Shown here piece after piece: positions 6,350-15,407 of a DNA stretch of 64,000 nucleotides. The position numbers were made by a program, and so were the translations under genes. Source of the DNA: Geomonas diazotrophica (GTDB lineage Bacteria > Desulfobacterota > Desulfuromonadia > Geobacterales > Geobacteraceae); NCBI RefSeq assembly GCF_018919385.1, contig NZ_JAHLMF010000013.1, forward strand, positions 1 to 64,000, given 5' to 3'. Numbering within the stretch: the first letter of the stretch is position 1; the number at the start of each line of letters is the position of its first letter. The notes below the pieces were generated by a model. The model was given only the letters and a program-made list of their open reading frames with translations, was not told the DNA's origin and searched no databases.

Positions 6350-6469
6350 TTATTGCAGTGCTCCAGCTGCTGCCTGTTGGTTTGCTTGCTGCCAACTTGC
6401 AAAAACCGTTGAAGCCATCACCACCATTACTGCTACTACGATTACCTTTACCTTGATTTTGCCCATCAT
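6350..6469 (-). CDS. 39-aa secreted peptide
   Basis: A short minus-strand frame starts at ATG 6469, or at the adjacent ATG 6466, with a strong CCAGGAGGG ribosome site directly upstream. It encodes a basic start (Lys-Ile-Lys-Val-Lys), a hydrophobic run of Val, Ile, Met and Ala, and a Thr-Val-Phe-Ala-Ser site that looks like a signal peptidase cut. The mature part would be only about 14 Gln/Ala-rich residues. A strong terminator follows at 6275-6308, supporting a real transcription unit. The function is unknown; a lysis-type or periplasmic peptide is possible. Confidence 0.5.
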   Translation of the reverse strand: MMGKIKVKVIVVAVMVVMASTVFASWQQANQQAAAGALQ

Positions 6470-6565
6470 CCCTCCTGGCTGTGCCGCATTACAGCAATAT
6501 TAGCCTCATTGAGGCGTTGAGTCCTTTTAGGCTTTACTCCGAAAACGTTAAGTAGTGACAGGTAG

Positions 6566-6835
6566 TTAGCGCGCCGGCTCGTCGCTCAGCTTGTAATCGC
6601 GGTTGTCGTAACGGGTATGCAGGTTGATTTGCCGCCACTCGCTGCCGGCACGGTAGTACAAGTCGACGTCGAAGAGCTTGTACTGTCCACCGGTGCCGCC
6701 GCACACCGGATAAGCCGGATCTGTATCGAAATCGAGATGGATAGGGAATGGTGTCGGCCTCCCCTGGTCGTCGTGTGGCTGCTGGTTGGCATATTGCGGG
6801 TTGTTTTCAGTGTTGATAACTGCGTACAGCTGCAT
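6566..6835 (-). CDS. Hypothetical protein, 89 aa
   Basis: This is a small soluble protein starting at ATG 6835, chosen because AAGGAGGTAA lies 5-6 bases upstream. It contains Val-Ile-Asn-Thr-Glu-Asn-Asn-Pro-Gln-Tyr, a His-Leu-Asp-Phe-Asp-Thr-Asp stretch, a single Cys and a Tyr-rich C-terminal half, suggesting a compact beta fold. It is the last gene of a minus-strand run that begins at 7702. I do not recognise the family. Confidence 0.6.
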   Translation of the reverse strand: MQLYAVINTENNPQYANQQPHDDQGRPTPFPIHLDFDTDPAYPVCGGTGGQYKLFDVDLYYRAGSEWRQINLHTRYDNRDYKLSDEPAR

Positions 6836-6885
6836 AACCTTACCTCCTTTATCCTTCAAGCACTTTTTTCACGTATGAGTCGAAC

Positions 6886-7224
6886 TCAAAATTTAACGCC
6901 GCCTGTGCTTCCGGCTTTGCCTTCCAGGTTTTTGTTCCTGAAAAATGCTGACCTTGTCGCAAACACAATAATTTTCGAAGAAACCTGCTCTTGATCGTCC
7001 CCCACAGCCCGCAAGCTTGCCAGTTCGTTGTCAATTTCCGCCAGCCGACCCTGAAGGACATCGACTGCAAGGCTTACGGAGTTAATCGTTTCTGCCAACT
7101 CGCCAGCTGCTTCTTTCTCGATCATCTCGCAGATGAGGTCCGATGTTGTCACTCTCCTGGAGGAAATGAGCTGTTTTAACAACTGCTCCGTTTCAGCATC
7201 GCGCCTTACGCTCAGGGTTCCCAT
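6886..7224 (-). CDS. Ribbon-helix-helix-like small protein, possibly frameshifted
   Basis: This protein is 112 aa as read. The first 40 residues (Gly-Thr-Leu-Ser-Val-Arg-Arg-Asp-Ala-Glu-Thr-Glu, then a helix) resemble a ribbon-helix-helix DNA-binding start, and residues 40-75 form a Leu/Ile heptad coiled coil. The last 15 residues look unnatural. In the next frame a more protein-like tail (Leu-Asn-Phe-Glu-Phe-Asp-Ser-Tyr-Val-Lys-Lys-Val-Leu) ends at 6849, just before the next gene's ribosome site. A one-base change in the A-run near 6940-6950 would join them. The ATG overlaps the upstream gene's stop. Confidence 0.55.
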   Translation of the reverse strand: MGTLSVRRDAETEQLLKQLISSRRVTTSDLICEMIEKEAAGELAETINSVSLAVDVLQGRLAEIDNELASLRAVGDDQEQVSSKIIVFATRSAFFRNKNLEGKAGSTGGVKF

Positions 7225-7514
7225 TACGCAACCTCCTTAACAGCTTCCGACTCGCCCTTGAGGTCTTCCTGAGCACCACCATCCTGGACCCGCCCCGGCA
7301 CCACCTCGCCGAGTTTGAACTGCTCCTCCACGAATTCCGGCTCACCTTCAATACCCGCCAGCACCTCTACCTTCATGCGCAGGTCCGTCGGCAGCATGTC
7401 GAGGTTGTCCATTACCACTTCGCCGGCTTTCTTGTTAACCCCGGCGGCCAGACTCGCCCTTTTCTTGCTGAGCTTGGCGATTTTGATGTCGAGAGTGACG
7501 ATCTGGTCAGCCAC
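7224..7514 (-). CDS. Hypothetical protein, probably the 3' part of a frameshifted gene
   Basis: The frame encodes 96 residues with a helical Lys/Ala-rich start (Asp-Ile-Lys-Ile-Ala-Lys-Leu-Ser-Lys-Lys-Arg) and an acidic tail. The only start is a GTG at 7514 with no ribosome site. The frame is open further upstream through Leu-Ser-Lys-Gln-Val-Ala-Phe-Val-Asp, and the frame of the upstream gene is natural up to Met-Asp-Asn-Leu-Ser. The two would fuse if one CT of a CTCT pair (plus-strand GAGAGG at 7539-7544) were absent. I read it as the second half of one gene of about 160 codons, unless two proteins are really made. Confidence 0.5.
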   Translation of the reverse strand: MADQIVTLDIKIAKLSKKRASLAAGVNKKAGEVVMDNLDMLPTDLRMKVEVLAGIEGEPEFVEEQFKLGEVVPGRVQDGGAQEDLKGESEAVKEVA

Positions 7515-7702
7515 ATCGACGAAGGCGACTTGTTTACTGAGAGGTTGTCCATGTTCGCCCTGACGAGTTCGCCGACCGTTACCGTTGCCGCCTCCTGTTC
7601 CGCACGGAGTTGCGCCCTGAGTTCCGCCTCCTGCGCCCTTAATCTTTTGAGCTGCTCTTCCAGCCTGCTTACACCCTTATTTGTTGTCTGTACGATTGCC
7701 AT
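7412..7702 (-). CDS. Coiled-coil protein, probably the 5' part of a frameshifted gene
   Basis: ATG at 7702 follows a GGAGGAAGCG ribosome site. Residues 10-42 form a clear coiled coil (Arg-Leu-Glu-Glu-Gln-Leu-Lys-Arg-Leu-Arg-Ala-Gln-Glu-Ala-Glu-Leu), followed by Gly-Glu-Leu-Val-Arg-Ala-Asn-Met-Asp-Asn-Leu-Ser. After about residue 55 the frame becomes Ser/Pro-rich and unlike protein, while the overlapping frame ending at 7224 takes over naturally. It heads the minus-strand run down to 6566 and is preceded by an AT-rich promoter region (7740-7925). Confidence 0.5.
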   Translation of the reverse strand: MAIVQTTNKGVSRLEEQLKRLRAQEAELRAQLRAEQEAATVTVGELVRANMDNLSVNKSPSSMWLTRSSLSTSKSPSSARKGRVWPPGLTRKPAKW

Positions 7703-7739
7703 TGTCGCTTCCTCCGTTTATCCCCTAGACGGGTGATTT

Positions 7740-7930
7740 CTGCCTCTATATATAAGAGCCTGATATTTCACAAAAAATGACGACATAAATGCATTTTTTA
7801 TTTTTTTCCTTGCCTCTATTGTGCGGGACAGCAATAATTAAATATGTTTTTAAATGTATAAAAATACCAAAACTGGTATTTTATCCACGTAACTAACTAC
7901 AATACTGAGGTTTTTAAAAGCGAGGGCGGC
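7740..7930. promoter_or_regulatory. AT-rich divergent promoter region with a perfect palindrome
   Basis: This region between the minus-strand run (start 7702) and the plus-strand gene at 7931 is the most AT-rich part of the window, with runs of A and T at 7768-7808. AAAATACCA at 7861-7869 and TGGTATTTT at 7874-7882 form a perfect 9-bp palindrome with a 4-base centre, suitable for a dimeric repressor. No regulator can be assigned. Confidence 0.45.
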
Positions 7931-8278
7931 ATGAGCAAAAAAAACAAAGAGGTGGGTTTGCTGGCAATGTCAGGGGGAGTCTGGGCGGTTCCTGGTGTAA
8001 ACGAGCAGCCACGAATCCGGTTGGCAAGATGGAGTGTGAGGGAAACTACAAAGGGACGAGTTTTTGTTGGCTACAACATCGACGACCAAGAAGGGCGAGT
8101 GAGTACCATCATCGAGGGTTTTGACCGTGATACGTGCTGCGGAACTACAAGATCAGGGAGGCTTTATCAGCTCGTAGGGCCGCCGGGAAGTCACCCCGAC
8201 GCAGATTTTGTCTGGAGCAGGGTTACGAAACTTGATTGGCGGGATGTCTCCATCGAGTATTGCGGGTTAGCCAAATAA
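7931..8278 (+). CDS. Hypothetical protein, 115 aa
   Basis: This is a small soluble protein starting at ATG 7931 with GCGAGGGCGG before it. It contains Trp-Ala-Val-Pro-Gly-Val-Asn-Glu-Gln-Pro, a strand-rich middle (Gly-Arg-Val-Phe-Val-Gly-Tyr-Asn-Ile-Asp-Asp) and a Cys-Cys pair (Asp-Thr-Cys-Cys-Gly-Thr). A strong terminator follows the stop codon directly, so it is a one-gene unit under the palindrome-bearing promoter. It resembles short uncharacterised island proteins, and I cannot name a family. Confidence 0.65.
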   Translation: MSKKNKEVGLLAMSGGVWAVPGVNEQPRIRLARWSVRETTKGRVFVGYNIDDQEGRVSTIIEGFDRDTCCGTTRSGRLYQLVGPPGSHPDADFVWSRVTKLDWRDVSIEYCGLAK

Positions 8279-8316
8279 AAAGAAGCCCTGGTGATCGTCT
8301 ACCAGAGCTTCTTTAA
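8276..8316 (+). terminator. Rho-independent terminator
   Basis: AAAGAAGCCCTGGT at 8279-8292 pairs with ACCAGAGCTTCTTT at 8301-8314 with one mismatch, followed by T-rich sequence. Confidence 0.8.
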
Positions 8317-8622
8317 TCTATCCGACAATGTACCGAGTCGGGCCTGATAGGTGACGCCCTATGGCTGAATGGTTCGTGAGACGGTAGGTTTGCCCCCCCT
8401 TCGGGAGGGTATTCGCGCATGAGTTTGTGTAGCCGCCTGTCTCGCCAGTGCATTCGCCACAATCTTCAAAATCTTCTGCGTTTTTAGCTTTTCGATTTCC
8501 GGCTCTAGCTTGACGAAGATGACTTCACACGTGTATGTTTTCGTACCCAAACCCCACCTTTTCAAAATAATGAGAAGCTGAAGGTATTGGGCAGGCCAGC
8601 AACACCAGGACTGAGGTGACAG
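8317..8622. other. Intergenic leader before the large recombinase
   Basis: No secure gene. A 68-codon minus-strand frame (8359-8565) could only start at TTG and has no ribosome site. CCCCCCTTCGGGAGGG at about 8393-8408 forms a small hairpin. The stretch 8590-8620 leads into the recombinase, with GGACTGAGGTGAC as its ribosome site. Confidence 0.4.
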
Positions 8623-10128
8623 ATGAACGATCTAGATTTTGGAATATGGCTGCGGGTTTCAACGGATGAGCAGGCCCAAGGCGAAAGTCCCAAAACGCAC
8701 CTAGAGCGAGCGACTTATTACTGCAAAGCTAAGGGGTGGAACATTGCTGAAACCTACGATTTGTCAGGAGTTTCGGGTAAATCCGTGCTAGAGCATCCCG
8801 AAGCTCAACGAATGCTTGCGGATATCAAAGCCGGGAGAATAAAAGGCCTGGTCTTCAGCAAATTGGCCAGACTTGCCCGGAACACAAAAGATCTCCTCGA
8901 AATTTCGGATATTTTCCAGAAATACGACGCATCGTTGGTGTCGATTGAGGAAAGCATTGATACGTCTACCCCCGCCGGCCGTCTTCTTTACACCGTCATC
9001 GGCGCATTGGCGCAGTGGGAGCGCGAGGAGATTTCAGCTCGAGTAGCAGCATCCGTCCCGATCCGTGCTCAACGCGGATTGCCTACTGGTGGTATCGGCC
9101 CGTTCGGCTATCACTGGCTAGATAAAAGTCTGGTCCCGAATCCTGCTGAGGCGCCGACAGTACGACGAGCATTTCAACTTTTTCTTGAAACCAAGAAAGT
9201 CCTGACGACTGCAAACATGCTTAACAATGAGGGGCTTAGAGCCCGGAAGAGCGCCTGGGGAACGACCACTCTCAAACGCTTGCTTGTGGATCCGGTTTAC
9301 AGAGGCGAGCGCCGCGCGAACTACACCAAAAGCAAGGGTGGCGGCCGGTCGTGGGTAATCAAAGATGAAAAGGACTGGGTATTTACGGAAGTTGAGCCAC
9401 TCGTGACACCTGAAGTATGGGGTGCCGCACAGGCTGTCTTTAGAGAAAGAGCAGGCAAGGTATCGAAAGGCATCCCGAAGGAGACCTCGTATATGTTCGG
9501 GGGGCTTCTGCGGTGCCACTGCGGTACTAAAATGTACGTCCTTCCTTATAAGGGCATGAAAACACCGCGGTATATTTGCCGCACTTGCCGCAATAAAATA
9601 AACGAGGACGCGATCTTAGCCCAACTTCTCGAAGCTATCAAAACGATAGTCGTCAGCCCCGAACAGGTTCTTTTCAGTAAAGCCGCCGACGAAGAAAAGA
9701 TATCCCAAAGGAAGGATCTCTTGCAAAGCCACAAGCGTGACCTGCTCTCGATCCGCCGCAAAATCGACCTAACTTTCGACCTACTCCACGACGGGACTCT
9801 CAGCAAGGGGGTGTTTACAGAACGGTATCAGCAGTTAAACGACAGGAAAGAGCAAATTGAAGCGGACATATCCCGGATTGAGGTGGAAAACGCGATTGCG
9901 CAGGAAACTATAAACAACCGCGGCTTTATACTCCAGCAAGCTGAAAACCTCATGAAAATGTGGGATATCTTCACAACTGAGGAAAAAGCCGAAATTGTGA
10001 GAGAAATTGTAGAAACTGTGGTGGTTGGCCCTGAAACACTTACCTTTTCGATAAATTACCTGTCTAACATCACACCACTATGTAAAGATGACCACACGAG
10101 CAGGGATTCATGGCGGCGACCAGCATGA
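8623..10128 (+). CDS. Large serine recombinase (integrase) of the comM island
   Basis: This 501-aa protein has the large serine integrase layout. The catalytic domain holds nucleophile Ser13 in Arg-Val-Ser-Thr-Asp-Glu-Gln, Lys-Leu-Ala-Arg-Leu-Ala-Arg, and Gln-Trp-Glu-Arg-Glu-Glu-Ile. The recombinase domain has Gly-Gly-Ile-Gly-Pro-Phe-Gly-Tyr. A zinc ribbon lies at about 296-323 (Cys-His-Cys-Gly and Cys-Arg-Thr-Cys). A coiled coil at 350-440 would be the synapsis-control motif. It reads straight into comM: the last residues, Asp-Ser-Trp-Arg-Arg-Pro-Ala, lie on chromosomal comM sequence antisense. It should integrate and, with a directionality factor, excise the island. It overlaps the truncated comM convergently by 59 bases. 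Confidence 0.92.
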   Translation: MNDLDFGIWLRVSTDEQAQGESPKTHLERATYYCKAKGWNIAETYDLSGVSGKSVLEHPEAQRMLADIKAGRIKGLVFSKLARLARNTKDLLEISDIFQKYDASLVSIEESIDTSTPAGRLLYTVIGALAQWEREEISARVAASVPIRAQRGLPTGGIGPFGYHWLDKSLVPNPAEAPTVRRAFQLFLETKKVLTTANMLNNEGLRARKSAWGTTTLKRLLVDPVYRGERRANYTKSKGGGRSWVIKDEKDWVFTEVEPLVTPEVWGAAQAVFRERAGKVSKGIPKETSYMFGGLLRCHCGTKMYVLPYKGMKTPRYICRTCRNKINEDAILAQLLEAIKTIVVSPEQVLFSKAADEEKISQRKDLLQSHKRDLLSIRRKIDLTFDLLHDGTLSKGVFTERYQQLNDRKEQIEADISRIEVENAIAQETINNRGFILQQAENLMKMWDIFTTEEKAEIVREIVETVVVGPETLTFSINYLSNITPLCKDDHTSRDSWRRPA

Positions 10129-11155
10129 TGCGGGAGGGGTAGGTGACCGAGGAGAGCGCCCGGGAGATGGTGACCCGCCCGTCCTCCATGGGCTGTCGCA
10201 GCACCTCCAGAACGTGCTGCTTGAACTCGGGGAGCTCGTCCAGGAACAGGACGCCGTTGTGGGACAGGGAAACCTCGCCCGGCTTGGGCGTGTTGCTGCC
10301 GCCGATGAGCCCGACGTCGGAGATGGTGTGGTGCGGGGAACGGAAGGGGCGGGAGGAGATGAGCGCATGGTCCCGCTCCAAAAGCCCCATGACGCTGTAG
10401 ACCTTGGTGGTTTCGATCGCCTCCTCGAAGAGCATCGGGGGGAGGATCGAAGGGATGCGCCGGGCCAGCATGGTCTTGCCCGACCCCGGCGGGCCGATCA
10501 TCAGGAGGTTGTGCGAGCCGGCGGCGGCGACCTCCAAGGCGCGTTTCGCATGCTCCTGCCCCTTAACCTCGGAGAAGTCGTCGCCCGCCTCGCATCCCTG
10601 GCTGAAGAGCGCCTCGACGTCGGCACGGAACGGGGCGATCGCGAGGTTGCCGTTCAGGAAATCCACGACCTGGGAGAGCTCGGTCACGCCGATCACCTCG
10701 ACCCCCTCGACGACACCCCCTTCGCAGACGTTCTCCGCCGGGATGATGATGCCGGCCAGCCCCGCCTCGCGCGCGGCGACCGCCACCGAGAGGCAGCCGC
10801 GCACGGGCTTGACGCCACCGTCCAGCGACAGCTCCCCCAGGAGGATGTAGCGCCGGAGCTGATCTTCCTTGACGGCGCCGGTGGCGGCGAGGATGCCTAT
10901 GGAGATGGGAAGGTCGAAGGAGGCCCCCTCCTTCTTGACGTCGGCGGGGGCTAGGTTGACGGTGATCTTGCGGTTGGGGAAATCGTAGCCGGAGTTCTTG
11001 AGCGCGGCCTTGACCCGGTCCTTGCTTTCCTTGACCGCCCCGTCGGGGAGGCCGACGGTGGCTAGCTGGGGGAGGCCCTGGGCGATGTCGACTTCAACGT
11101 CGACCAGGATGGCATCTATACCTAAAAGCGCGCTGGCGAGAACCTTGGCAAGCAT
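10070..11155 (-). pseudogene. comM: comM/yifB, 5' part, interrupted by island integration
   Basis: The gene encodes 361 residues of a YifB/ComM-family AAA+ ATPase (Mg-chelatase-like), usually about 505-510 aa. Present are the N-terminal Lon-like domain, the Walker A Gly-Pro-Pro-Gly-Ser-Gly-Lys-Thr at about 220, and the Walker B Leu-Phe-Leu-Asp-Glu-Leu-Pro-Glu-Phe. Missing is everything after Asn-Pro-Cys-Ser-Cys-Gly, including the rest of the AAA+ core and the C-terminal domain. ComM acts as a branch-migration helicase in natural transformation; the truncated product should be inactive. I chose ATG 11155 over an upstream TTG at 11167. The 3' part should lie at the far end of the island, left of this window. 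Confidence 0.85.
10088..10111. other. Island-chromosome attachment junction in comM
   Basis: On the minus strand comM reads Met-Asn-Pro-Cys-Ser-Cys-Gly (10091-10111) and then diverges to His-Leu-Tyr-Ile-Val-Val and stop. ComM proteins normally continue after the Asn-Pro-Cys-Pro-Cys-Gly motif for about 145 more residues. The recombinase gene ends exactly here, so this is an att half-site. The crossover probably falls between 10091 and 10108; AAT for Asn and TGT for Cys differ from the C-ending codons around them, hinting that they already belong to the island. Confidence 0.7.
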
Positions 11156-11284
11156 CCGAACCCCCAACTAACGGTGAAATTACTCGGGTAAGTTCCTGCG
11201 GGTAGTCTGCGCTGCCGTGCGTGTCGCGAGGTGCACCTTGCCCCCCCTCCCCCGCTGTGCGAGGGGGGGGGCGGAGGAGCAGGG

Positions 11285-12307
<1,023 letters not shown>

Positions 12308-12360
12308 CTAAGCGATTGACCCCGGTAGGGAGCTCTGCTAAGATTCAAACCGTTGCTCAC

Positions 12361-12381
12361 TATAATGAAAACGAGGGGAAC
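12361..12381 (+). promoter_or_regulatory. Promoter -10 and ribosome site of the outer-membrane gene
   Basis: TATAAT at 12361-12366 is a perfect -10 box, and CGAGGGGAAC lies just before the ATG at 12382. If the box is used, the leader is very short. No convincing -35 box is seen. Confidence 0.45.
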
Positions 12382-13119
12382 ATGAAAAAACTCGCCGTAT
12401 TACTCGCCCTGTTGGTCACCCTTTTCGGCGCCGCACAGGCCATGGCCAGAGACATAAGCTTCAACTCTCCGCTGACCCAGAAGGAGTTCCGGGAGCTGAC
12501 CAGGGAGGCGGGCGCCGCCATCTCTTACAAGAACGTGGCACCCGCTGAACCGCTCGGGATCACCGGGTTCGACATCGGCGTTGAGCTCTCGGCGATCGAC
12601 ATCAGCAACAGCAGCTACTGGAACGCCGCCTACCGAAACGACGCCCCTTCCTTCCTGGCGATCCCGAAGCTGCGCGCCCGTAAAGGTCTTCCCATGGGGA
12701 TCGACGTCGGCGCCATGTACTCGTATGTTCCTGATTCCAACATCAAGCTCTGGGGCATCGAGGTGAGCAAGGCAATCCTCGAAGGGACCGCGGCGACGCC
12801 CGCTCTCGGCGTGCGCGCCACCTACAGCAGGCTTTCCGGCGTCAACGATCTCGACTTGCAGACCGCCGGCATCGATGCCTCCATCAGCAAAGGATTCCTG
12901 ATCCTGACCCCCTACGCCGGGGCGGGCGGGGTCTGGGTCAACAGCGAGGCGAAAGGGCATCTGAAGGCACTGGCCCCGACCCTCAAGTCCGAGGACGTCT
13001 TCCAGCCGCGCGTCTTCGGCGGCGTGAAGTTCTCGCCGCTGCCCCTGGTCGGCATCACCGCCGAGGTTGAATACCAGCAGCGCCCGATCTATTCCCTCAA
13101 AGCCGGGTTGAGCTTCTAA
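12382..13119 (+). CDS. Outer-membrane beta-barrel protein
   Basis: This 245-aa protein has a clear signal peptide: Met-Lys-Lys, a Leu/Ala/Val core and an Ala-Gln-Ala-Met-Ala cut site near residue 22. The mature part alternates polar and hydrophobic residues and ends in Tyr-Ser-Leu-Lys-Ala-Gly-Leu-Ser-Phe, with the C-terminal Phe typical of outer-membrane barrels inserted by BamA. About eight to ten strands are likely. The exact role is unknown; similar proteins are annotated as OmpW/OmpA-barrel-like. It is transcribed from the divergent region shared with trxB. Confidence 0.75.
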   Translation: MKKLAVLLALLVTLFGAAQAMARDISFNSPLTQKEFRELTREAGAAISYKNVAPAEPLGITGFDIGVELSAIDISNSSYWNAAYRNDAPSFLAIPKLRARKGLPMGIDVGAMYSYVPDSNIKLWGIEVSKAILEGTAATPALGVRATYSRLSGVNDLDLQTAGIDASISKGFLILTPYAGAGGVWVNSEAKGHLKALAPTLKSEDVFQPRVFGGVKFSPLPLVGITAEVEYQQRPIYSLKAGLSF

Positions 13120-13166
13120 CCGGGAGGGGAGGGGCTTCGCCCCTCCCCACCCCATCGAGATACGCT

Positions 13167-14180
13167 ATGCACGCCCATGCCGAAACCCACCTGGACCAGA
13201 GCATAACCGGACGCTTCAAGTACGCCATCCTGCTCACCTCGCTGACCCTGGTGGCTGAACTGGCGGGGGGCATCTGGACCAACTCGCTGGCCCTTTTGTC
13301 CGACGCGGCGCACGTGTTCCTCGACCTCTTCGCCCTGCTCCTCTCCCTGGGTGCCATCAAGCTCGCCTCGTATCCTGTCAGCGACACCCGAACCTTCGGC
13401 TGGCACAGAACCGAGGTGTTCGCCTCGTTCATCAACGGCAGCACCGTCTTTCTCATCGCCGGTATCATCTGCTACGAGGCGGTGGAGCGCATGATGCAGC
13501 CGCAGGCCGTGAAGAGCCTCGAGATGCTGATCATCGCCGCCGTCGGCCTCGCCATGAACCTGCTCTCCGCCGGCGCGCTCCACTCGCACTCGCACGACGA
13601 CCTCAACGTCCACAGCGCCTTTTTGCACGTCATCGGCGACGCTGCCGCCTCAGTCGGCGTCATCGTGGGCGGCATCATCATGTACTTCACCAACTGGTAC
13701 CTTCTCGACGCCATCATATCGGTCGGCATCGGCTTCATCATCTTCTGGGGATCGTGGCGGGTGATACGCGAGTCGGTGCACATCCTTCTGGAAGGTGTCC
13801 CGCGCGGCATCGACATAAAACAGGTCGCCTTCGCCATGCAGGAGGTGAAGGGGGTGGCAGAGGTGCACCACCTGAACGTCTGGACCATCTGCTCCCACAT
13901 CATCGCCCTCTCCGCGCATGTCGTGGTGCCGGATTGCTCCAACTCGGAACAGGATGAGATCCTGCGCAAGATCGAGGAGAAGCTGTTCCAGCATTTCCAC
14001 ATCAGCCACACCACGCTGCAGGTAGAGAGCGCGCGCTGCACCGAGGCGCAGGGCGCCAAGCAATTCCGACATCGCCCCAGAGCCGCCTCGCTGGCGCATG
14101 CCCACGCGCACCCGCATCAACACCCGCACGGCGCTTGCCAGGGACACCATCACGGCCACGACCACGATCACGCACACTAA
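13167..14180 (+). CDS. Cation diffusion facilitator (Zn/Cd/Co efflux)
   Basis: This 337-aa CDF transporter exports divalent metal in exchange for protons across the inner membrane. It has six membrane segments. Metal-site residues are visible in helix 2 (Leu-Leu-Ser-Asp-Ala-Ala-His-Val-Phe-Leu-Asp) and helix 5 (His-Val-Ile-Gly-Asp-Ala). A His-rich loop (His-Ser-His-Ser-His-Asp-Asp) follows helix 4, and a cytoplasmic dimer domain comes after residue 210. The last 30 residues are almost all His with Asp, Pro and Gly, a probable metal sensor or buffer. It resembles CzcD/ZitB; the metal cannot be fixed from sequence. Confidence 0.9.
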   Translation: MHAHAETHLDQSITGRFKYAILLTSLTLVAELAGGIWTNSLALLSDAAHVFLDLFALLLSLGAIKLASYPVSDTRTFGWHRTEVFASFINGSTVFLIAGIICYEAVERMMQPQAVKSLEMLIIAAVGLAMNLLSAGALHSHSHDDLNVHSAFLHVIGDAAASVGVIVGGIIMYFTNWYLLDAIISVGIGFIIFWGSWRVIRESVHILLEGVPRGIDIKQVAFAMQEVKGVAEVHHLNVWTICSHIIALSAHVVVPDCSNSEQDEILRKIEEKLFQHFHISHTTLQVESARCTEAQGAKQFRHRPRAASLAHAHAHPHQHPHGACQGHHHGHDHDHAH

Positions 14181-14198
14181 CTGAAACGGAAAAGATAG

Positions 14199-15407
14199 AT
14201 GCTCGATTACAACCTGATCCTCGACGCGGCCCAGCGGCTGAAAAAAAGGGTGCGTCGCACGGAGCTGATCCAGGCCCACCACTTCAGCGAACGACTCGGC
14301 ATTCCCCTTTACTTCAAGTGCGAGAACCTGCAGCGCACCGGCGCATTCAAGATCCGCGGCGCGCTCAACTTCATGACGGCGCAGTCGCGTGACGCCCTCG
14401 CCGGCGGCGTGATCACCGCCTCGGCAGGTAACCATGCCCAGGGGGTCGCCTTCTCCGCGGACCTCCTCGGCGTGAAGGCGGTGGTCTACATGCCCGAAAG
14501 CACCCCGCCGCAGAAGGTCTTCGCCACCCGCGACTACGGCGCGGAGGTGGTCCTGGAAGGAAAGAATTTCGACGAAGCCTGCGCCGCCGCCCTGAGGCAG
14601 GCCGAGCAAACCGGCGCCCTCTTCGTGCACCCCTTCAACGATCCGCTGGTGATGGCAGGCCAGGGGACCATCGGCCTCGAGTTGTTGGAGGATATTCCCG
14701 ACCTCGCCAACGTGCTGGTACCGATCGGAGGCGGGGGGCTGATCGCCGGGATCGCCCGGGCCATAAAAGAGACCCATCCGCACGTGCGTGTCATCGGCGT
14801 CGAGTCGGCAGCGGCCCCCTCCATGCGTCAGGCTGTGAAGGCGGGAGAGGTGATCACCGTGCCGATCCGGGCGAGCCTTGCCGACGGCATCGCGGTCAAG
14901 ACTGCGGGGAGCAACACCTTTCCGATAGTCCGGGACTACGTCGACGAGATCGTGTTGGTGGACGAGGAAGAGATCGCGCTCGCCATCGTGTCGCTTATGG
15001 AGCGCAACAAGCTGATGGTTGAAGGTGCCGGCGCGGTCGGCCTTGCGGCGTTACTGAACGGGAAGGTGAAGAAGGTTACCGGCAAGACCGTCGCGCTTTT
15101 ATCGGGCGGGAACATCGACGTGAAGACCATCGCTGTGGTCGTGGAGCGAGGCCTGCTGGCGGCGGGGCGCTACCTGAAGCTGAAGGTGGAGCTGGACGAC
15201 GTGCCGGGAGCGCTGGCGAGGCTCGCCGCGGAAATCGCAGAGGCGCGCGCCAACATCTCCATCATCACCCATGACCGGCGTTCCGAGTCGCTCCCCATCG
15301 GGAAGACCGAGGTGCTGGTGGAGTTGGAGACCCGCGGCGCCGAGCACATCCACGAAGTGACCCGGCACCTCACCAAGTGCGGGTACCAGATCGAGGTCAT
15401 CAAGTAG
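14199..15407 (+). CDS. ilvA: Threonine ammonia-lyase with ACT domain
   Basis: This 402-aa PLP enzyme converts threonine to 2-oxobutanoate, the first committed step to isoleucine. The PLP lysine lies in Gly-Ala-Phe-Lys-Ile-Arg-Gly-Ala at about 50. The phosphate-binding Ser-Ala-Gly-Asn-His-Ala-Gln-Gly and Gly-Gly-Gly-Gly-Leu loops follow. An ACT-type domain occupies about 325-402, as in the shorter TdcB-like or allosteric forms. The name ilvA versus tdcB is a matter of role; a biosynthetic role is inferred. The gene starts 18 bases after the efflux gene and overlaps recQ tail to tail by 8 bases. Confidence 0.9.
   Translation: MLDYNLILDAAQRLKKRVRRTELIQAHHFSERLGIPLYFKCENLQRTGAFKIRGALNFMTAQSRDALAGGVITASAGNHAQGVAFSADLLGVKAVVYMPESTPPQKVFATRDYGAEVVLEGKNFDEACAAALRQAEQTGALFVHPFNDPLVMAGQGTIGLELLEDIPDLANVLVPIGGGGLIAGIARAIKETHPHVRVIGVESAAAPSMRQAVKAGEVITVPIRASLADGIAVKTAGSNTFPIVRDYVDEIVLVDEEEIALAIVSLMERNKLMVEGAGAVGLAALLNGKVKKVTGKTVALLSGGNIDVKTIAVVVERGLLAAGRYLKLKVELDDVPGALARLAAEIAEARANISIITHDRRSESLPIGKTEVLVELETRGAEHIHEVTRHLTKCGYQIEVIK

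Noticed and set aside
8359-8565. Minus-strand 68-codon gene before the large recombinase
   Set aside because: Only a TTG start, no ribosome site and no family resemblance.
13900-15407. T-box or other riboswitch before ilvA
   Set aside because: Only 18 bases separate ilvA from the upstream gene, and no leader structure is possible.
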